Shown here piece after piece: positions 23,341 through 34,633 of a DNA stretch of 64,000 nt. The position numbers and the translations under genes were made by a program. The stretch spans positions 94,611,087 through 94,675,086 of the forward strand of contig CM043966.1 in assembly GCA_014529385.2 (NCBI GenBank). Reading direction: 5' to 3'. The stretch comes from Adiantum capillus-veneris. Its lineage: Eukaryota; Streptophyta; Polypodiopsida; Polypodiales; Pteridaceae. Position 1 is the stretch's first letter. Each line of letters opens with the position of its first letter. The notes below the pieces were generated by a model. It had not been told where the DNA came from and ran no database searches. It saw only the letters and a list, made by a program, of their open reading frames with translations.

Positions 23341-25104
23341 TATGAGTAGTGACAATGATGTGGGGACGTCCAACCAAACCACCTATCTCTCAATATGGAT
23401 TCTATGTCCATGTAATCAATACAAACATGTTGTGCAATGGACAAGACGTGTTTCTTTGCAGCATGTTCGCGAATTTGGCGAGTTTGATCTATCTAGATCG
23501 AGTTGTTGCCAATTATAACTCGTCGAACTCTGACGCTGGCCAACAGGCAGCAATCTTGCAACCCAATAGACGTGTTTGCAGGCGCTTTGGTCAAGCAGCA
23601 TACGTGAGGCCACAAGATGTAGCCTCTGACAGCTCGGAGGATGATCATGAAGACCACATTCCCAATGAGGCTATGTTTGAGCCCGAGATCGATGAAATGA
23701 TCGAGACGATCATGGATTCAAAAAGGCTTATCTATGATGATTTGAAAAGTGAAGCCGATATGCCATTCTATGAATGATCACATGTGTCTAGATTGAAAGC
23801 GCTCTTGATTCTTCTCAACATGCAGGAAAAGTTTGGATGGAGTGACACTAGCCTCACATTGCTTTTCAGATGATCTATTACAATGTGTTTACTTCAATAA
23901 AAAACTCTATATGTATAATGATCTGATAGATTATTCACACAAGTGTACCTCATTTTTTTCGCTGTGTAGATTGCCCAAAGAGCACATACTGCCAGCTGAT
24001 AATGTGATGCCAGATTCCACAGAGAAAGCAAGAAAGATCTTGAAAAACTTGGGGATGGTCGATTCAAGCTTGTCCTAACAACTGCATTCTTTTCAGAGGG
24101 GAATACATAGACATGGAGAAGTGTCTAAAATGTGATTTCGAGAGATATCGAGTAGATCTCCACGGACAAAAACTTCCACAAAAGGTTTTGTGACATTTTC
24201 CTGTGCTTCCTTGCATCAAGCATTTCTTCGAATGTAAGTCCATTGCCGCCCTAGCATCATGGCACGAAGAGAATAGATCTTTAGATGGTGTGCTATGGAT
24301 TCTTACAGATTGTGCAACCTTGAAACATATAGATGATACATGGCCGGATTTTTCCAAGGAAGCTCCAAATTTGCACATAGGCCTGGCTATGGATGGCGCA
24401 AATCCATTTGGTCAGAGGTCAACATCTTACAGTGTATGGCCCGTTGTCATCATCAAATACAACATTCCCCCATGGTTGACTACCAAGAAGGGACACCTGT
24501 TTCTAAGCTTGATTGTGCCGGGGCGGTATAAAGTGAAGAATATGGATGTGTATCTTCGTCCACTATCGGAAGAGCTATAGCAATTGTGGATTGGCATAGA
24601 AGTGGTGGATATGAGCCGACACACAGGTCAATGGAATGCTTTGATCAGAGGCATTCTAATAAGGACCATGCATGACTATCCAAGACTAACAAGATGCTCA
24701 GGTGATTTATACTCAAACTCAAACACTATAAATCTTGGTTTTTCTCAAGCTTATCTATTGCCATGTGTATACATGTAGGGCTTCAAACAAGCGGATACAG
24801 AGCATGTGTCACATGTGGACCTAGACTTAATGCACGTTGGGTGCCATCACTAAAGAAGCAAACCTACGAAGGTCGTCAAGCATACCTTCCAGAGAATCAT
24901 GAGTTACGCGACGGTTTTTTGGGAAGAGAGCCATCGAGGATGTCTGCACAAGCATGGTTAGAGCAGAAGGAGATGTGTGATGACGGTTTTCCCCCAGGGA
25001 TGAAGAGACTCTCTCTATGGTACGAGTTACCATATTGGCCCAGACTGATCAATCACTTGCTCAATCCAATACACATATTCAAGAATGTGGGTAATCTGTT
25101 GTAG
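23341..25104 (+). pseudogene. TNP2-type transposase, N-terminal and core, copy B
   Basis: An N-terminal exon (23341-23777) corresponds to the transposase-associated region; copy C keeps its C-P-C-N-Q-C motif better. It ends in an acidic segment. After an intron, exons from about 23960 encode the TNP2 core. Landmarks are C-I-L-F-R-G-E-Y-I-D-M-E-K-C, W-P-D-F-S-K-E-A, A-M-D-G-A-N-P-F-G with the family Asp retained, S-V-W-P-V-V-I, and N-I-P-P-W-L. Stops near 24191 and 24578 are present. G-Y-R-A-C-V-T-C-G-P and Y-E-L-P-Y-W-P-R-L follow in later exons. It reads further than copies A and C but is still broken. Confidence 0.87.
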
Positions 25105-26237
25105 GACCATCTGACCAGTAAGAAAGATACTTTGGGAACCACAGTTGATCTTAGAAATGTGGATCATATGGAGCAATATTGGTTGCAAACATCATTTGAT
25201 GGATTGGTAAAACTCTCTAAAGCACCATGGATTTTGACAGGAGCCCAAGAACGCAAAGTAAAAGAGACCATTCGATCTGTGCGGACCCCCACTCACGTAA
25301 TGTACTTGCTCCGAACGTGTTCCACTAAAGAAGGGAATATTACTGGTTTGAAGTCACATGACTGGCATAAAATGTGTCAAGTATGTTTGAAGTGGAATAT
25401 ATCATATTGTGAATTGTGTAACAAATTTGTGTGTGGACTTTAATATCATTGCTAGACGTGTTTTGTAGTTTATTTTACTGGTGGCCATTGAGGGATGTTT
25501 GTCTCCTGACGTCCGTAACACAATCTACAAGATTGCAAAATTGGTGCAATGGATCTCACAAAAGGAGATCAATGTAGAGTCCATATCATTTGCCAAACTA
25601 AACGATGCGGAGGTTGTATGCATGTTTGAGAAACATTTTCCTACTACCATGCTAACCATTCAGGTGCATCTTCTTGTTCACATAGTTGATGAGGTGGAAA
25701 AAGCTAGCACAGTACATTCCAGATGGATGTTCTTTTTAGAACATTTCATTAAAAATTTCAAAGGATATGTGCATCAAAAGGCACGTCCGGAGGGTAGCAT
25801 GGCAAAAGGTGGGCTGGTATCAGAGTCCCAAGTTTACATTGGAGAGTGGCTAGAGGGACTTCATAAAGCCCGAGACACGCTATGGAGAACCATAGATGAT
25901 GATCGCATATCTGGGATTGTCATGTGCAATCTCAGTGTTGAGAAGAAAATGACGGAAGATCTGGAGGCTAACATCAATTGATTTTACATGCTTCACAATC
26001 TAGTGATGCAAAAGTGGAATTCACAATACGAGAATGCAAAGCAAGGGCGACAAAGGACACTAATCGAGTGGAGACGGGGAAGATGACCACCAATGCATTT
26101 CTCGGCGGGTCTGGAGAGCCTACCAACATTCATGAGCTTAAGATGGTTGCACAACCAATTGAAAAGCGCACAACAGTGCAGTGAAGAAGTGACTGAGGAG
26201 GAGTGGGAGTACTCTCGGGGTTGCACGACCAAGGTAA
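25105..26237 (+). pseudogene. TNP2 end and DUF4218-like region, copy B
   Basis: This segment continues the transposase through R-N-V-D-H-M-E-Q-Y-W and K-A-P-W-I-L (to 25443), then the DUF4218 exon (25481-25981) with H-L-L-V-H-I-V-D-E-V-E, V-H-S-R-W-M-F-F-L-E-H and K-A-R-P-E-G-S-M. The DUF4218 part is open for 166 codons, longer than in copy A. A stop at 25979-25981 and a frame change near 26090 follow. Confidence 0.84.
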
Positions 26238-26429
26238 GTTTGCAATGTATGACTTGCGACTTTCTAGATGTTTGAACGGCCACTCATAATCTTTGTTGCT
26301 TGTAGTATAAGTCATACACAGTAGCATGGTGTAAAGGTCGACATTTTAGGGTGGAATGGATCGACAAAAAGTGTTTTATACAAGATTGTGGAATCATGGC
26401 AAAATGTGAACAGTCTAGTCGACGAATTT

Positions 26430-27046
26430 GATACAGATCCTATGGTGGTGGAACTCGCTTACTTTGGCACGCTACAATAGATTTTGAGGATCGATTATAG
26501 AGGATTTTTTGTGAGCTTGTTCGACGTGCAATGTTTGAAGAGAAACATGGAGGGTCGCAACGCTACTGTGCGCAGAGGAGAGTCTGGTTTCCTTGAGGTG
26601 GATTCAACTAAAAAATGGGCCAACCTAAGAGATACTTTCGTACTACTCGAGCATTGTGAACAAGTTTGTAAATATTTAACATCCAATTCTAGAAGTTATG
26701 TGCCTGGAACCACTCATGTAAGTTATGTGGCTCTGGCAGGGTGATATTTCATCCTACAAAGTCTGCATCAAACTAGTGGTACGGCATAGAAGTAGCGCCT
26801 CGTAGTGCACGGACGTATGAGGGCTACCATGTGCCAATGATAGCGGCACCAATGGAGGAGATCGGAGAGGATGCTCAGTCAGAAGCCATTGAGGTGGTGC
26901 CAGACGAGCATCAAGCTGCTACTCTCTATAAGGTGCATACAGAGGATCTACAAAATGAAATGGAGGACATCTGCCTAAATGAAGAGCTCTATATAGACAT
27001 AGGGAGATATGTTGAGCTATGCGAGGATGAGACAGAGACCTCTTAA
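26430..27046 (+). pseudogene. DUF4216-like and C-terminal exons, copy B
   Basis: Positions 26484-26670 encode R-I-D-Y-R-G-F-F-V and then E-S-G-F-L-E-V-D-S-T-K-K-W, a DUF4216-type block. The last exon (26831-27046) is an intact 71-codon acidic reading ending at TAA. It is the uninterrupted counterpart of the exon that element G disrupts in copy A: CATACAGAGGATCTACAAAA near 26936-26955 is the empty site. Confidence 0.85.
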
Positions 27047-27172
27047 AGTCATAAACATTGTATTTGAACAATTTTTCTCTGTTTTATAATATATCTTGTA
27101 TTCACGTGGCTTTTTGTCCATTCTTGTCTATATGCTATAGTTGAGAAATGTAAATTGTGTTTAATCATCATT

Positions 27173-27275
<103 letters not shown>

Positions 27276-27391
27276 CATATAACTTGTCCATATGACTTTG
27301 TTTGATTTGTTTAATAGTATAGATTATAACTTGTCCATATTTTCTTCTCCATTCAATGTTAAGATTAAATGTTCGTGTATTTAATGCAGGT

Positions 27392-28442
27392 ATGGATGAT
27401 GATGAGTTTCTTTCTTCTTTGTCACCCTAGCAGAGGAGGTGGTACGAGGAGCGTCATTGCTCTAGAGCACCATCAGGTCGTTCGACTCCTTTAGTGTCTC
27501 TCTCTATTTTGAGGCATTCAGCACGCTTCGAAGCTTTAGTGTCGACGAGATGATCTTCACACTCGTCTAGGCACCGACGCTCTAGTGGTGGCGACGGTGG
27601 TTGCTGTGGGGATGCCGCCGCTGATTCCTCGACACCGCCTCGTGTTCGACGAGGCTCCTTACTTTCCCCTTCTTTCTCCGCCCCCACACTAGCCATGGCA
27701 TTGCCATCTACGCAAGGTTTTGTGTGGCTATCGGTCGTTCCTGGCTAGCTACTCCTCCGGGAGTGACCCCAGTCAACACTCCTTGTTTCAGGGCCCAGAC
27801 TCTAGTGGACACACCTGACGTCCATACTCCCATCGAGATGTCACTAGAGACACCACTTGAGACCCCTTCCGGGACACCCAGGTTCACGTGTCACAGGCAA
27901 GAGGGCCTACCATACTCGATCGACATAAGCGACGACATCATCTTGGATGACGAAGGCAAGAAAGTGATCTTGCACATACACGGTCTTTGCTCTCAGGTGT
28001 TTCGATACTACATACTAAACACCTGGAGTGAAGTGCCAAATGAATTAAAAGATAGAGTCATCAACATGCTGCATGATGAGTTTTCCGTGTCAACTTGATG
28101 AAGGTTCAAATGCACGAATACTGCAAGCACAAGCGTTCTAAAGTACAAAAAGCAATAAAGCATGGGTGGAACAGAACAGATTGGCAGGCCAAAGAAGATT
28201 GGAAGAATGTGAAGCAAGCAGCACACGAGAATCCTGACAAGTGGAATCAACAAAACGAGGTAGCCAAAGCGCGCGTAGAGGCAAGGAGCTTGCATCACTT
28301 GGAGTGGCAGGTGGGCATCATTTGAGGCCGTTTTTGTAAGTGTTTCTGCATTTCTTTTTAGGTTTGGTAGTTACGTCTATTTGTACTTTTAAATTCTAAC
28401 ATAATATATTCTTTGTTTGTTTTGAACAGTGGTCGATGACAG
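27392..28442 (+). pseudogene. PttA/En-Spm (Transposase_24) gene, copy B
   Basis: The ATG at 27392 follows the same TTTAATGCAG acceptor-like site as in copy A. A Ser-rich N-terminus with stops near 27428 and 27553 leads to T-P-repeat sequence, then the family block D-I-S-D-D-I-I-L-D-D-E-G-K-K and T-W-S-E-V-P-N-E-L-K-D-R-V-I-N-M-L-H (27724-28098). After a frame change comes E-Y-C-K-H-K-R-S-K-V-Q-K-A-I-K-H-G-W (to 28325). An intron ends at TTTTGAACAG (28420-28429), and element F enters the next exon about 13 bp later. Exons resume at 34634. Confidence 0.82.
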
Positions 28443-29759
28443 TGATGGGGGATTTTCATAAGCCAAGCTCCCATACCCCTCTTCTCTCGTCCCCACCCCA
28501 TGAAAACCCCCTCTTAGGGAGGGAGTGATAAAAGGCATTGGAAAAAGTAAGAAAAAAATAAAGTATGATTATGTAAATATATGAGAAAGGTAAAATAGGC
28601 CACCTCATGCCTGCGGGGCAGTCCATCCCCACCTTGCCTCCTTTTTCTTCACTGATGCCCCGCCGTGTGTCCCTTTTCCTCTCCTCCACTCAAAAGGTCA
28701 ACCCCCTCTCTTTTCCCTTTGTCCTTTCTCCTTTCTCTCTCCCCTCAAGCTACCCCACCTCTCACCAATAATGCATTATAACTCACCAATAATGCACCCT
28801 TACTCACATGCAACTTATGCTATCTTCCAAAACAGTATACCCCACCCCTCTTTTCTCTCTCCTACACTCTCCCATGATCCAAATACCCCCCTCTCTCTCT
28901 AAAATTCGAAATCTCTCTTGTCTTGTAGCCAGATGGCCTCCCCCACACTCACACACACTCAGTTTCACTGAAAAAGGTGCCCACAGACCCATCCTCACCC
29001 AGTGGTTACCTGATTTTCTTGTGTTCACACACATCTGCACACAGATTCACCTCTTAACACACTCTCCTCTCTCCCCTCTTGTAATTACTTTATTCTCCAT
29101 GTCACCTCTCACTTTTTTTCATCAACCCATTTCTCTCTCTTAGTCTCTCTCTCATGAGACTGCTGTTTTGGCACATATACACACAGCCAGACAAGTGGGG
29201 CCCACAGTCACATGGTTTGTGTAGATAATGATTTCTTCATTTCTAAATTCTAGAATTTCTCCCCCCTCCTACCCTATATAAAGAGGGGTCACTATCACAC
29301 TAAACACACACAACATCACCAAAGAACACACTATGCACTGTGTGTGCCTAGTGCATACACACACACCCACACCATCACCATCACCGCAATCACCATGCTT
29401 GTCTTGAGCATGACCTCTACACCCTTGGCTATGGAAGATGAAGGGCAACTAAATGAAGGATGATGGCCATAATCCTCGTGCGAGTTTTCGCCATCAACTC
29501 CCACCTATCCGCCATGTGCTCTACCACTCTCTCCCTTCTCATTCCCCTACCCTATGCTCCCCATTTCATCGCCTAATTCTCTAAATAAAGCTTTAGGTTT
29601 TGTGAGTATGTTTTCTTGCAATGTTTTGCCCATGTGAGGTGTGCGGAATCGCCACCTAGTCTTGTGTTTTGGAGTGAGCTTGTGTATGTGTGAAGGGTGT
29701 GCGGATTCGCCATCCTTTTGTGGTGCCTAAGTACTAAGCCGCTATACCCCCTCCCTCAC

Positions 29760-29812
<53 letters not shown>

Positions 29813-30023
29813 TGATCTCATTCCCTTTCCTCTTCATCATTACTCCCAAGCATCCATCTCTCTTGGATGAAAACTTTGTTATGGTGGTGTGTTGTTTGCG
29901 TCCTAGCCGCTGAAGCTAGGTGGTGCCCCTTGTTTGCTTTACCATGACAGGCTCGAGGCGCGCCATTCGGTCCCCGGTGTTTTAGAGGCCGTCGGGGGTT
30001 CGGGGTTCGCTTTGCTCCCGTCA
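28443..30023 (+). repeat. 5' LTR of element F
   Basis: This 1581-bp LTR begins TGATGGGGG and ends CCCGTCA. It is CT-rich and contains a TATA box and a (CT)n tract at 29763-29808. The first 400 bp and the last 280 bp match the 3' LTR almost exactly; the middle is missing there. Confidence 0.92.
29275..29283 (+). promoter_or_regulatory. TATA box of the element F 5' LTR
   Basis: CCCTATATAAAGAGG is a strong plant TATA context in the middle of the LTR, followed about 30 bp on by ACACTAAACACAC. The 3' LTR lacks this segment by deletion, so only the 5' LTR keeps it. Confidence 0.7.
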
Positions 30024-30025
30024 TT

Positions 30026-30043
30026 TGGTGCCCCCACTGAGGA
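30026..30043 (+). other. Primer-binding-site-like sequence of element F
   Basis: TGGTGCCCCCACTGAGGA begins two bases after the LTR end and starts with the obligatory TGG. The donor tRNA was not identified. Confidence 0.6.
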
Positions 30044-30098
30044 GGGCTTTCTAAGACCCTTCAGTTTACAATGCTGAAAGTGACGCCCACTATCAATC

Positions 30099-30356
30099 AT
30101 GGACGAATGGTTGAAGGAATTTTTTAACTGGAGGACGGAAGAAGAAGAGCCGAAGGAGGCACTAGCTGCCTTCATTGAGGTGCTACTGCCAGGCTGCAGT
30201 GTCGTCAGCATTCAAGAGGTAAATTCTCCATCTCGTGTCGCTCGTTCTAACTATAAATTGAGAGCATCAGGTGGGAGGTCGGTGAAGTGCCATCACTGTT
30301 GTCAACCAAGGCACACTGTCAATGAGTGCCAGCAACGAAGGCAGCGAAAGGGCTGA
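30099..30356 (+). CDS. Short zinc-knuckle ORF of element F
   Basis: An 85-codon reading starts at ATG 30099. It contains an acidic N-terminal half (F-F-N-W-R-T-E-E-E-E-P-K) and ends with a CCHC-like knuckle, C-H-H-C-C-Q-P-R-H-T-V-N-E-C. Zinc knuckles of this kind bind RNA in gag proteins. Here the knuckle precedes the capsid-like ORF rather than following it, which is unusual. It may be a remnant of a larger gag or a separate product. Confidence 0.5.
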   Translation: MDEWLKEFFNWRTEEEEPKEALAAFIEVLLPGCSVVSIQEVNSPSRVARSNYKLRASGGRSVKCHHCCQPRHTVNECQQRRQRKG

Positions 30357-30527
30357 AGTCATCTACATCGACATTCATCGCAAATAAGTCATTCACATCA
30401 AGGAAGGAGAGCAAACGGTGAGACCTCTTTTCCCTAAAGAAACTACAGTCAAAGTTATAACTCCAAAGTGGCCTAAAGGGGCTGCTCGAGCCAAAGGCAA
30501 GGAGAAGATAAGCCAGTCTGGAAACAC

Positions 30528-31296
30528 ATGACCCCGAAGGGAGAAGCATCTGGCCAAGCAAGTGCTTCAAGCTCAGAAAGCCGGATTGTACCCAGTTTGC
30601 CAAAGAGAAAGTCATGCGAAGCTAAGCGGCGAAAGGTCGCCTACCGATTTGCACGACGCATGCGAGTGCTACCAATCCACTTCGACAATCCGGAAGAAGA
30701 AGTGGTAAGAAGATTCCCATGTCCTAGAGAAGAGTGGTTCGGCTACTGCTCTCGCTGTTTTGGAAAGAGAGTGGAGGATCTTCCTCCTCTCCCTATACAA
30801 CTTATCCTGAAGAAGCTCTCTACCACGGGAGAAACCCAGTGGGCTGGGGACGAGTTGCAACTGAATGGAGTAGAATTCATGCAACACGCCGACTACGGAA
30901 ATTACCTGCAATTGTTGTTAGCCAAGAGGCTGGGAGTGGTCAGACGCGTCGCCATCACCCCGTACGTGCTGAGCAACGAAGGAAAGGTAGAGCCCATGAA
31001 AGGCGATGACCTCTTGTGGATGTGCCGACTCATCAACACTGGCACGATAAGAGTATAAGTAAGTATTTCATCCTCTGTGCATGATGGAAAATGGGCCAAC
31101 GGCATTCCCGTTCAGATTCTTGCAGCATATGCATGTGAATATCTATGTAGATAGGAAAGTCTTCTACCAACAGAAGATCGTACACCTATTCGGTGCGGCG
31201 GTACTAGGAGAAATCCTCAATTCCCCGAACCCTATCATTCTCCCCATATTAGATTACCATCATTCCTTTAATGTTTCTATCTTTATCTTGTTTTAA
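30528..31296 (+). CDS. Unknown ORF of element F (30528-31058 and 31081-31296)
   Basis: A 176-codon reading starts at ATG 30528. It has a Ser-rich start and a basic stretch, P-K-R-K-S-C-E-A-K-R-R-K, that resembles a bipartite nuclear localisation signal. A folded-looking middle follows (P-R-E-E-W-F-G-Y-C-S-R-C-F-G-K-R, then A-K-R-L-G-V-V-R-R). It ends at TAA 31056-31058. A second open stretch, 31081-31296, continues in another frame with M-H-V-N-I-Y-V-D-R-K. I recognise no family. Confidence 0.4.
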
Positions 31297-31352
31297 CCTA
31301 TCCACCCACCCTTGTAAAAAAGCTGCTATGAGCCGCACTGTTAATGTAATGT

Positions 31353-31380
31353 AAAAAAAAAAAGAAAAAAAGAAAAAAAG
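31353..31380 (+). repeat. A-rich tract AAAAAAAAAAAG(AAAAAAAG)2
   Basis: An A-rich run with G interruptions lies between the unknown ORF and the gag-like ORF. It follows a plain non-coding stretch and could be an old poly-A tail or simple slippage. Confidence 0.7.
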
Positions 31381-31407
31381 AGGTTTGTAATATCCTGAGT
31401 CACTACC

Positions 31408-33858
31408 ATGGCAAGTGTTTCTTTCCCCACGTTCAGTGGAAAGAAGGGAGAGGATCTCACCACCGACTTTTTGGATGATTTCGACATTGCTTGTATCGTC
31501 TCCAACAAAGATAACGATGCTTCACGACTTAGAATTTTTCCTCTACTGATGAAAGTAGAGGCCAAGTCCTGGTATAATGCATTGCCCCAGGCCACCAAGA
31601 ATGCATGGGATGTGTTAATGGCTACTTTTGTAAAGAGGTTTGGTGGAGGCACAACCTCGGAGAGGCTATGGTAGTTACTGACAGAATTAAAGCAGGGAGG
31701 CCTGCTGGAGTATGCCACCTACGAGTCCAAATTTGTGGACTTATGGGAGAGATGGGTTGCCTCGCTGGAGGAAAGTGAAGGAGCGCCTAATTTCCTAAAG
31801 AAGGACCGTTTCATTGCTGGTCTATGGTCGCCGCTTAGAGAGAAGGTGAAGGGAAGGTTTCCTGCAACATATGAGTTGGCAGTCGAAGTAGCCCGCCTTA
31901 AAGACAAGAAGCTACGCATGCAAGCAAGAGTAAACGAGTTAGAGGAAACAAGCTCGATACAACCAACCCCACTGACTACAACAGCCAATCATAGAGTCCA
32001 ACCGCAGGAGGCATCAGAAGAGCAAGACCTGCTGAGTCGTATCACCACCCAACTAGAGAGTTTATCTGTGCATCTGGTGCAGCAAGGGCATGCACCTGGC
32101 AGGAACCCAGAACAAGGAAGAGGACAACGAAGGCAGAACCCAGAGTACCACTGTTACAACTACGGGGAAGATGGCCATGAAATGTACTACTGCCCACACC
32201 CGAGGAGGCAGAATTTCAATAGAGGGGGGAGACAGAATCAGATCTCTCCACCAAGAGCAAGACCACCGCCACTCAGGCAACCAATCCCACCTGTTCAAAT
32301 CACACCACCAGCAGTGCAACCACAGCTAGCCACACCAATTCGACGCCAGTCACCAATGCAACCACCACCACAATCACCACTTACAATCATCCTACGCCCA
32401 CCACCAATTGGTACCCGCACACCAAGTATCATTGGTCTTGCAGAAGAGGTAAAAATGAGTGTAACAGAAGAAGGATCAAGTAAGAAGACTATTCAAAGAA
32501 CTGAAGCAGTGGAACAAGAGGTTAAAGAATCAAAAGATGCTACCCAGGTGGGGGAGGTAAGTCAAGAAAATTGTGTTACAAATGTGAGTACATCTTTAAC
32601 CTTGGATGAAATAGGCACCAAAGCGATCAATCGACAGCATTGGGCAGTAAGGGTAAGACGGTGTAAAGTGTTGATTAGGCCTTGTCAGAGTAAGAGGAAT
32701 GCAAAGGTCATGAAAGATACAAGAGAAGAGGAAAACCAGCCTGTTAGCAAGGCTTTGCAGAAGATAGACAACATATCAAGCAAAGGGGAGGGCTTTGAAA
32801 ACGGAAGCCTGTGCACCAACATGGACCCAGGACAGTGTAGCAAGCTAAAGGAATCTTGCATCAAGGCAGTTTCACTTGAGGACCATAACGAAGAGGTAAG
32901 TATGACTGAAGGTTTGGAGTTGGATATTGCTCCAGAGGCTTGGCAGCCGAGCAAGACTTTATTGTGTAGTGTTATAGACTTGGAGATGGGTAATGCCTCT
33001 AGTCTACTGAAAGATGTTATAAACTTGGAGATGGGTAATGCCTCCAGTTTATGTCAGGATGTTCATAGTAAGTTTGATGATCAATATGTTGCCAACCTTT
33101 TAAGGATGTTCCAAACTCCTCCACAACACAGCATTGTGTTTGCATGGGATGCATCAGACCTATGGCTATGGCTAGCTGCTCTAACATATAGAGAGAAGAT
33201 CAGCATGGAGATAAGAGCAAAGGAGCCATGGATAGACAAAAGCCTGATAGAATGCAAGAATAAAGACCTCATTCGCAATTTGGTACAATTTTTTACAAAT
33301 AGTGCATCCTCTCTTTGGAGAAAGGTAAGTGGATTACGCTTGTATTTAAGCCGCAAGGTAGGTGGCTTGCTATTAGCATCAGTAAAGGAAGCCAACATGT
33401 TTGAGCACACCCAAAAGAAGCATGATATGCTTGCAGTTTTTTCTAATGGTAGTAAGCAGGACTCTGAAGACAACTTGAGCTCACCACACCAACAAGGCGG
33501 CCATATATGGTGGATTCTTGGTACACTCTTGGGAATCATACTTTTCAGTTCTGTCTTTGCAGGAGCCAAGATGCTCATTTCCCCTCTCGCTACTGGTGGT
33601 TACAAATTTGGTCCAATTTGGCATGCAAATTTTATTGTTCGGACACTGCAGACAATGATCCTATTTTTCACTTGGGATCCAGGAGGACACTGGCACAAAG
33701 TTCTGGAAGCCATGGGCTTCCCCTTTAATCAACTGACACTATTCCAAGGAACAAGCTATCACCCGGACCTGGTACAGATTCATGAATATCCCAGAAATCT
33801 CACCAATGGCCAAATGGAATGGCTAGTTCAGAAGGCAACTCGATATCGGATCCTATAG
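31408..33858 (+). pseudogene. gag-like protein with long C-terminal extension, element F
   Basis: One frame runs from ATG 31408 to TAG 33856-33858 with a single in-frame TAG at 31672-31674, after codon 88. The start resembles the retrotransposon gag domain (F-P-T-F-S-G-K-K-G-E-D-L, W-Y-N-A-L-P, F-V-K-R-F-G). A degenerate knuckle, C-Y-N-Y-G-E-D-G-H-E-M-Y-Y-C, with Tyr for the second Cys, lies near 32152-32190. Then come a Pro-rich segment (about 32245-32420), charged sequence, a repeated L-E-M-G-N-A-S-S-L motif, and a hydrophobic helix, I-L-G-T-L-L-G-I-I-L-F-S-S-V (about 33514-33560). No pol motif is present. Confidence 0.7.
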
Positions 33859-33904
33859 CTAAGCGGAAGAAGAAAGAGAGATAGAGGCATGAATGCCTCT
33901 AGCC

Positions 33905-33920
33905 AAAAGGGGAGGGCTAA
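33905..33920 (+). other. Polypurine tract of element F
   Basis: AAAAGGGGAGGGCTAA directly precedes the 3' LTR and would prime plus-strand synthesis. Confidence 0.8.
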
Positions 33921-34345
33921 TGATGGGGGCTTTTCATAAGCCAAGCTCCCATACCCCTCTTCTCTCGTCCCCACCCCATGAAAACCCCCTCTTAGGGAGG
34001 GAGTGATAAAAGGCATTGGAAAAAGTAAGAAAAAAATAAAGTATGATTATGTAAATATATGAGAAAAGTAAAATAGGCCACCTCATGCCTGCGGGGCAGT
34101 CCATCCCCACCTTGCCTCCTTTTTCTTCACTGATGCCCCGCCGTGTGTCCCTTTTCCTCTCCTCCACTCAAAAGGTCAGCCCCCTCTCTCTTCCCTTTGT
34201 CCTTTCTCCTTTCTCTCTCCCCTCAAGCTACCCCACCTCTCACCAATAATGCATTATAACTCACCAATAATGCACCCTAACTCACATGCAACTTATGCTA
34301 TCTTCCAAAACAGTATACCCTACCCCTCTATACCCCCTCCCTCAC

Positions 34346-34422
<77 letters not shown>

Positions 34423-34633
34423 TGATCTCATTCCCTTTCCTCTTCATCATTACTCCCAAGCATCCATCTCTCTTGGATGAAAACTTTGTTATGGTGGTGT
34501 GTTGTTTGCGTCCTAGCCGCTGAAGTTAGGTGGTGCCCCCTGTTTGCTTTACCATGACAGGCTCAAGGCGCACCATTCGGTCCCCGGTGTTTTAGAGGCC
34601 GTCGGGGGTTCGGGGTTCGCTTTGCTCCCGTCA
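33921..34633 (+). repeat. 3' LTR of element F, internally deleted
   Basis: The LTR is 713 bp against 1581 bp for the 5' copy. The sequences match up to ACAGTATACC.TACCCCTCT (about 34328) and resume at CTATACCCCCTCCCTC, which is 29737 in the 5' LTR. About 0.9 kb, including the TATA box, is therefore missing. Similar short motifs (TATACCCC) at both breakpoints suggest slippage or microhomology-mediated loss. Confidence 0.9.

Larger units (their letters stand above)
28443..34633 (+). mobile_element. LTR retrotransposon F, without recognisable pol
   Basis: Two LTRs flank a 3.9-kb interior, with ACAG duplicated at 28439-28442 and 34634-34637. A primer-binding-site-like sequence and a polypurine tract are in place. 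The interior encodes a zinc-knuckle ORF, an unknown ORF and a gag-like ORF with a long C-terminal extension, but no protease, RT, RNase H or integrase motif. This marks it as non-autonomous. Shared LTR regions differ at only a handful of positions, so it is younger than element G. Confidence 0.88.

Noticed and set aside
31735-33858. Interpretation of the long ORF as a host membrane protein
   Set aside because: It lies in frame with a gag-like start and knuckle, and is bounded by matching LTRs and a polypurine tract, so it belongs to element F.
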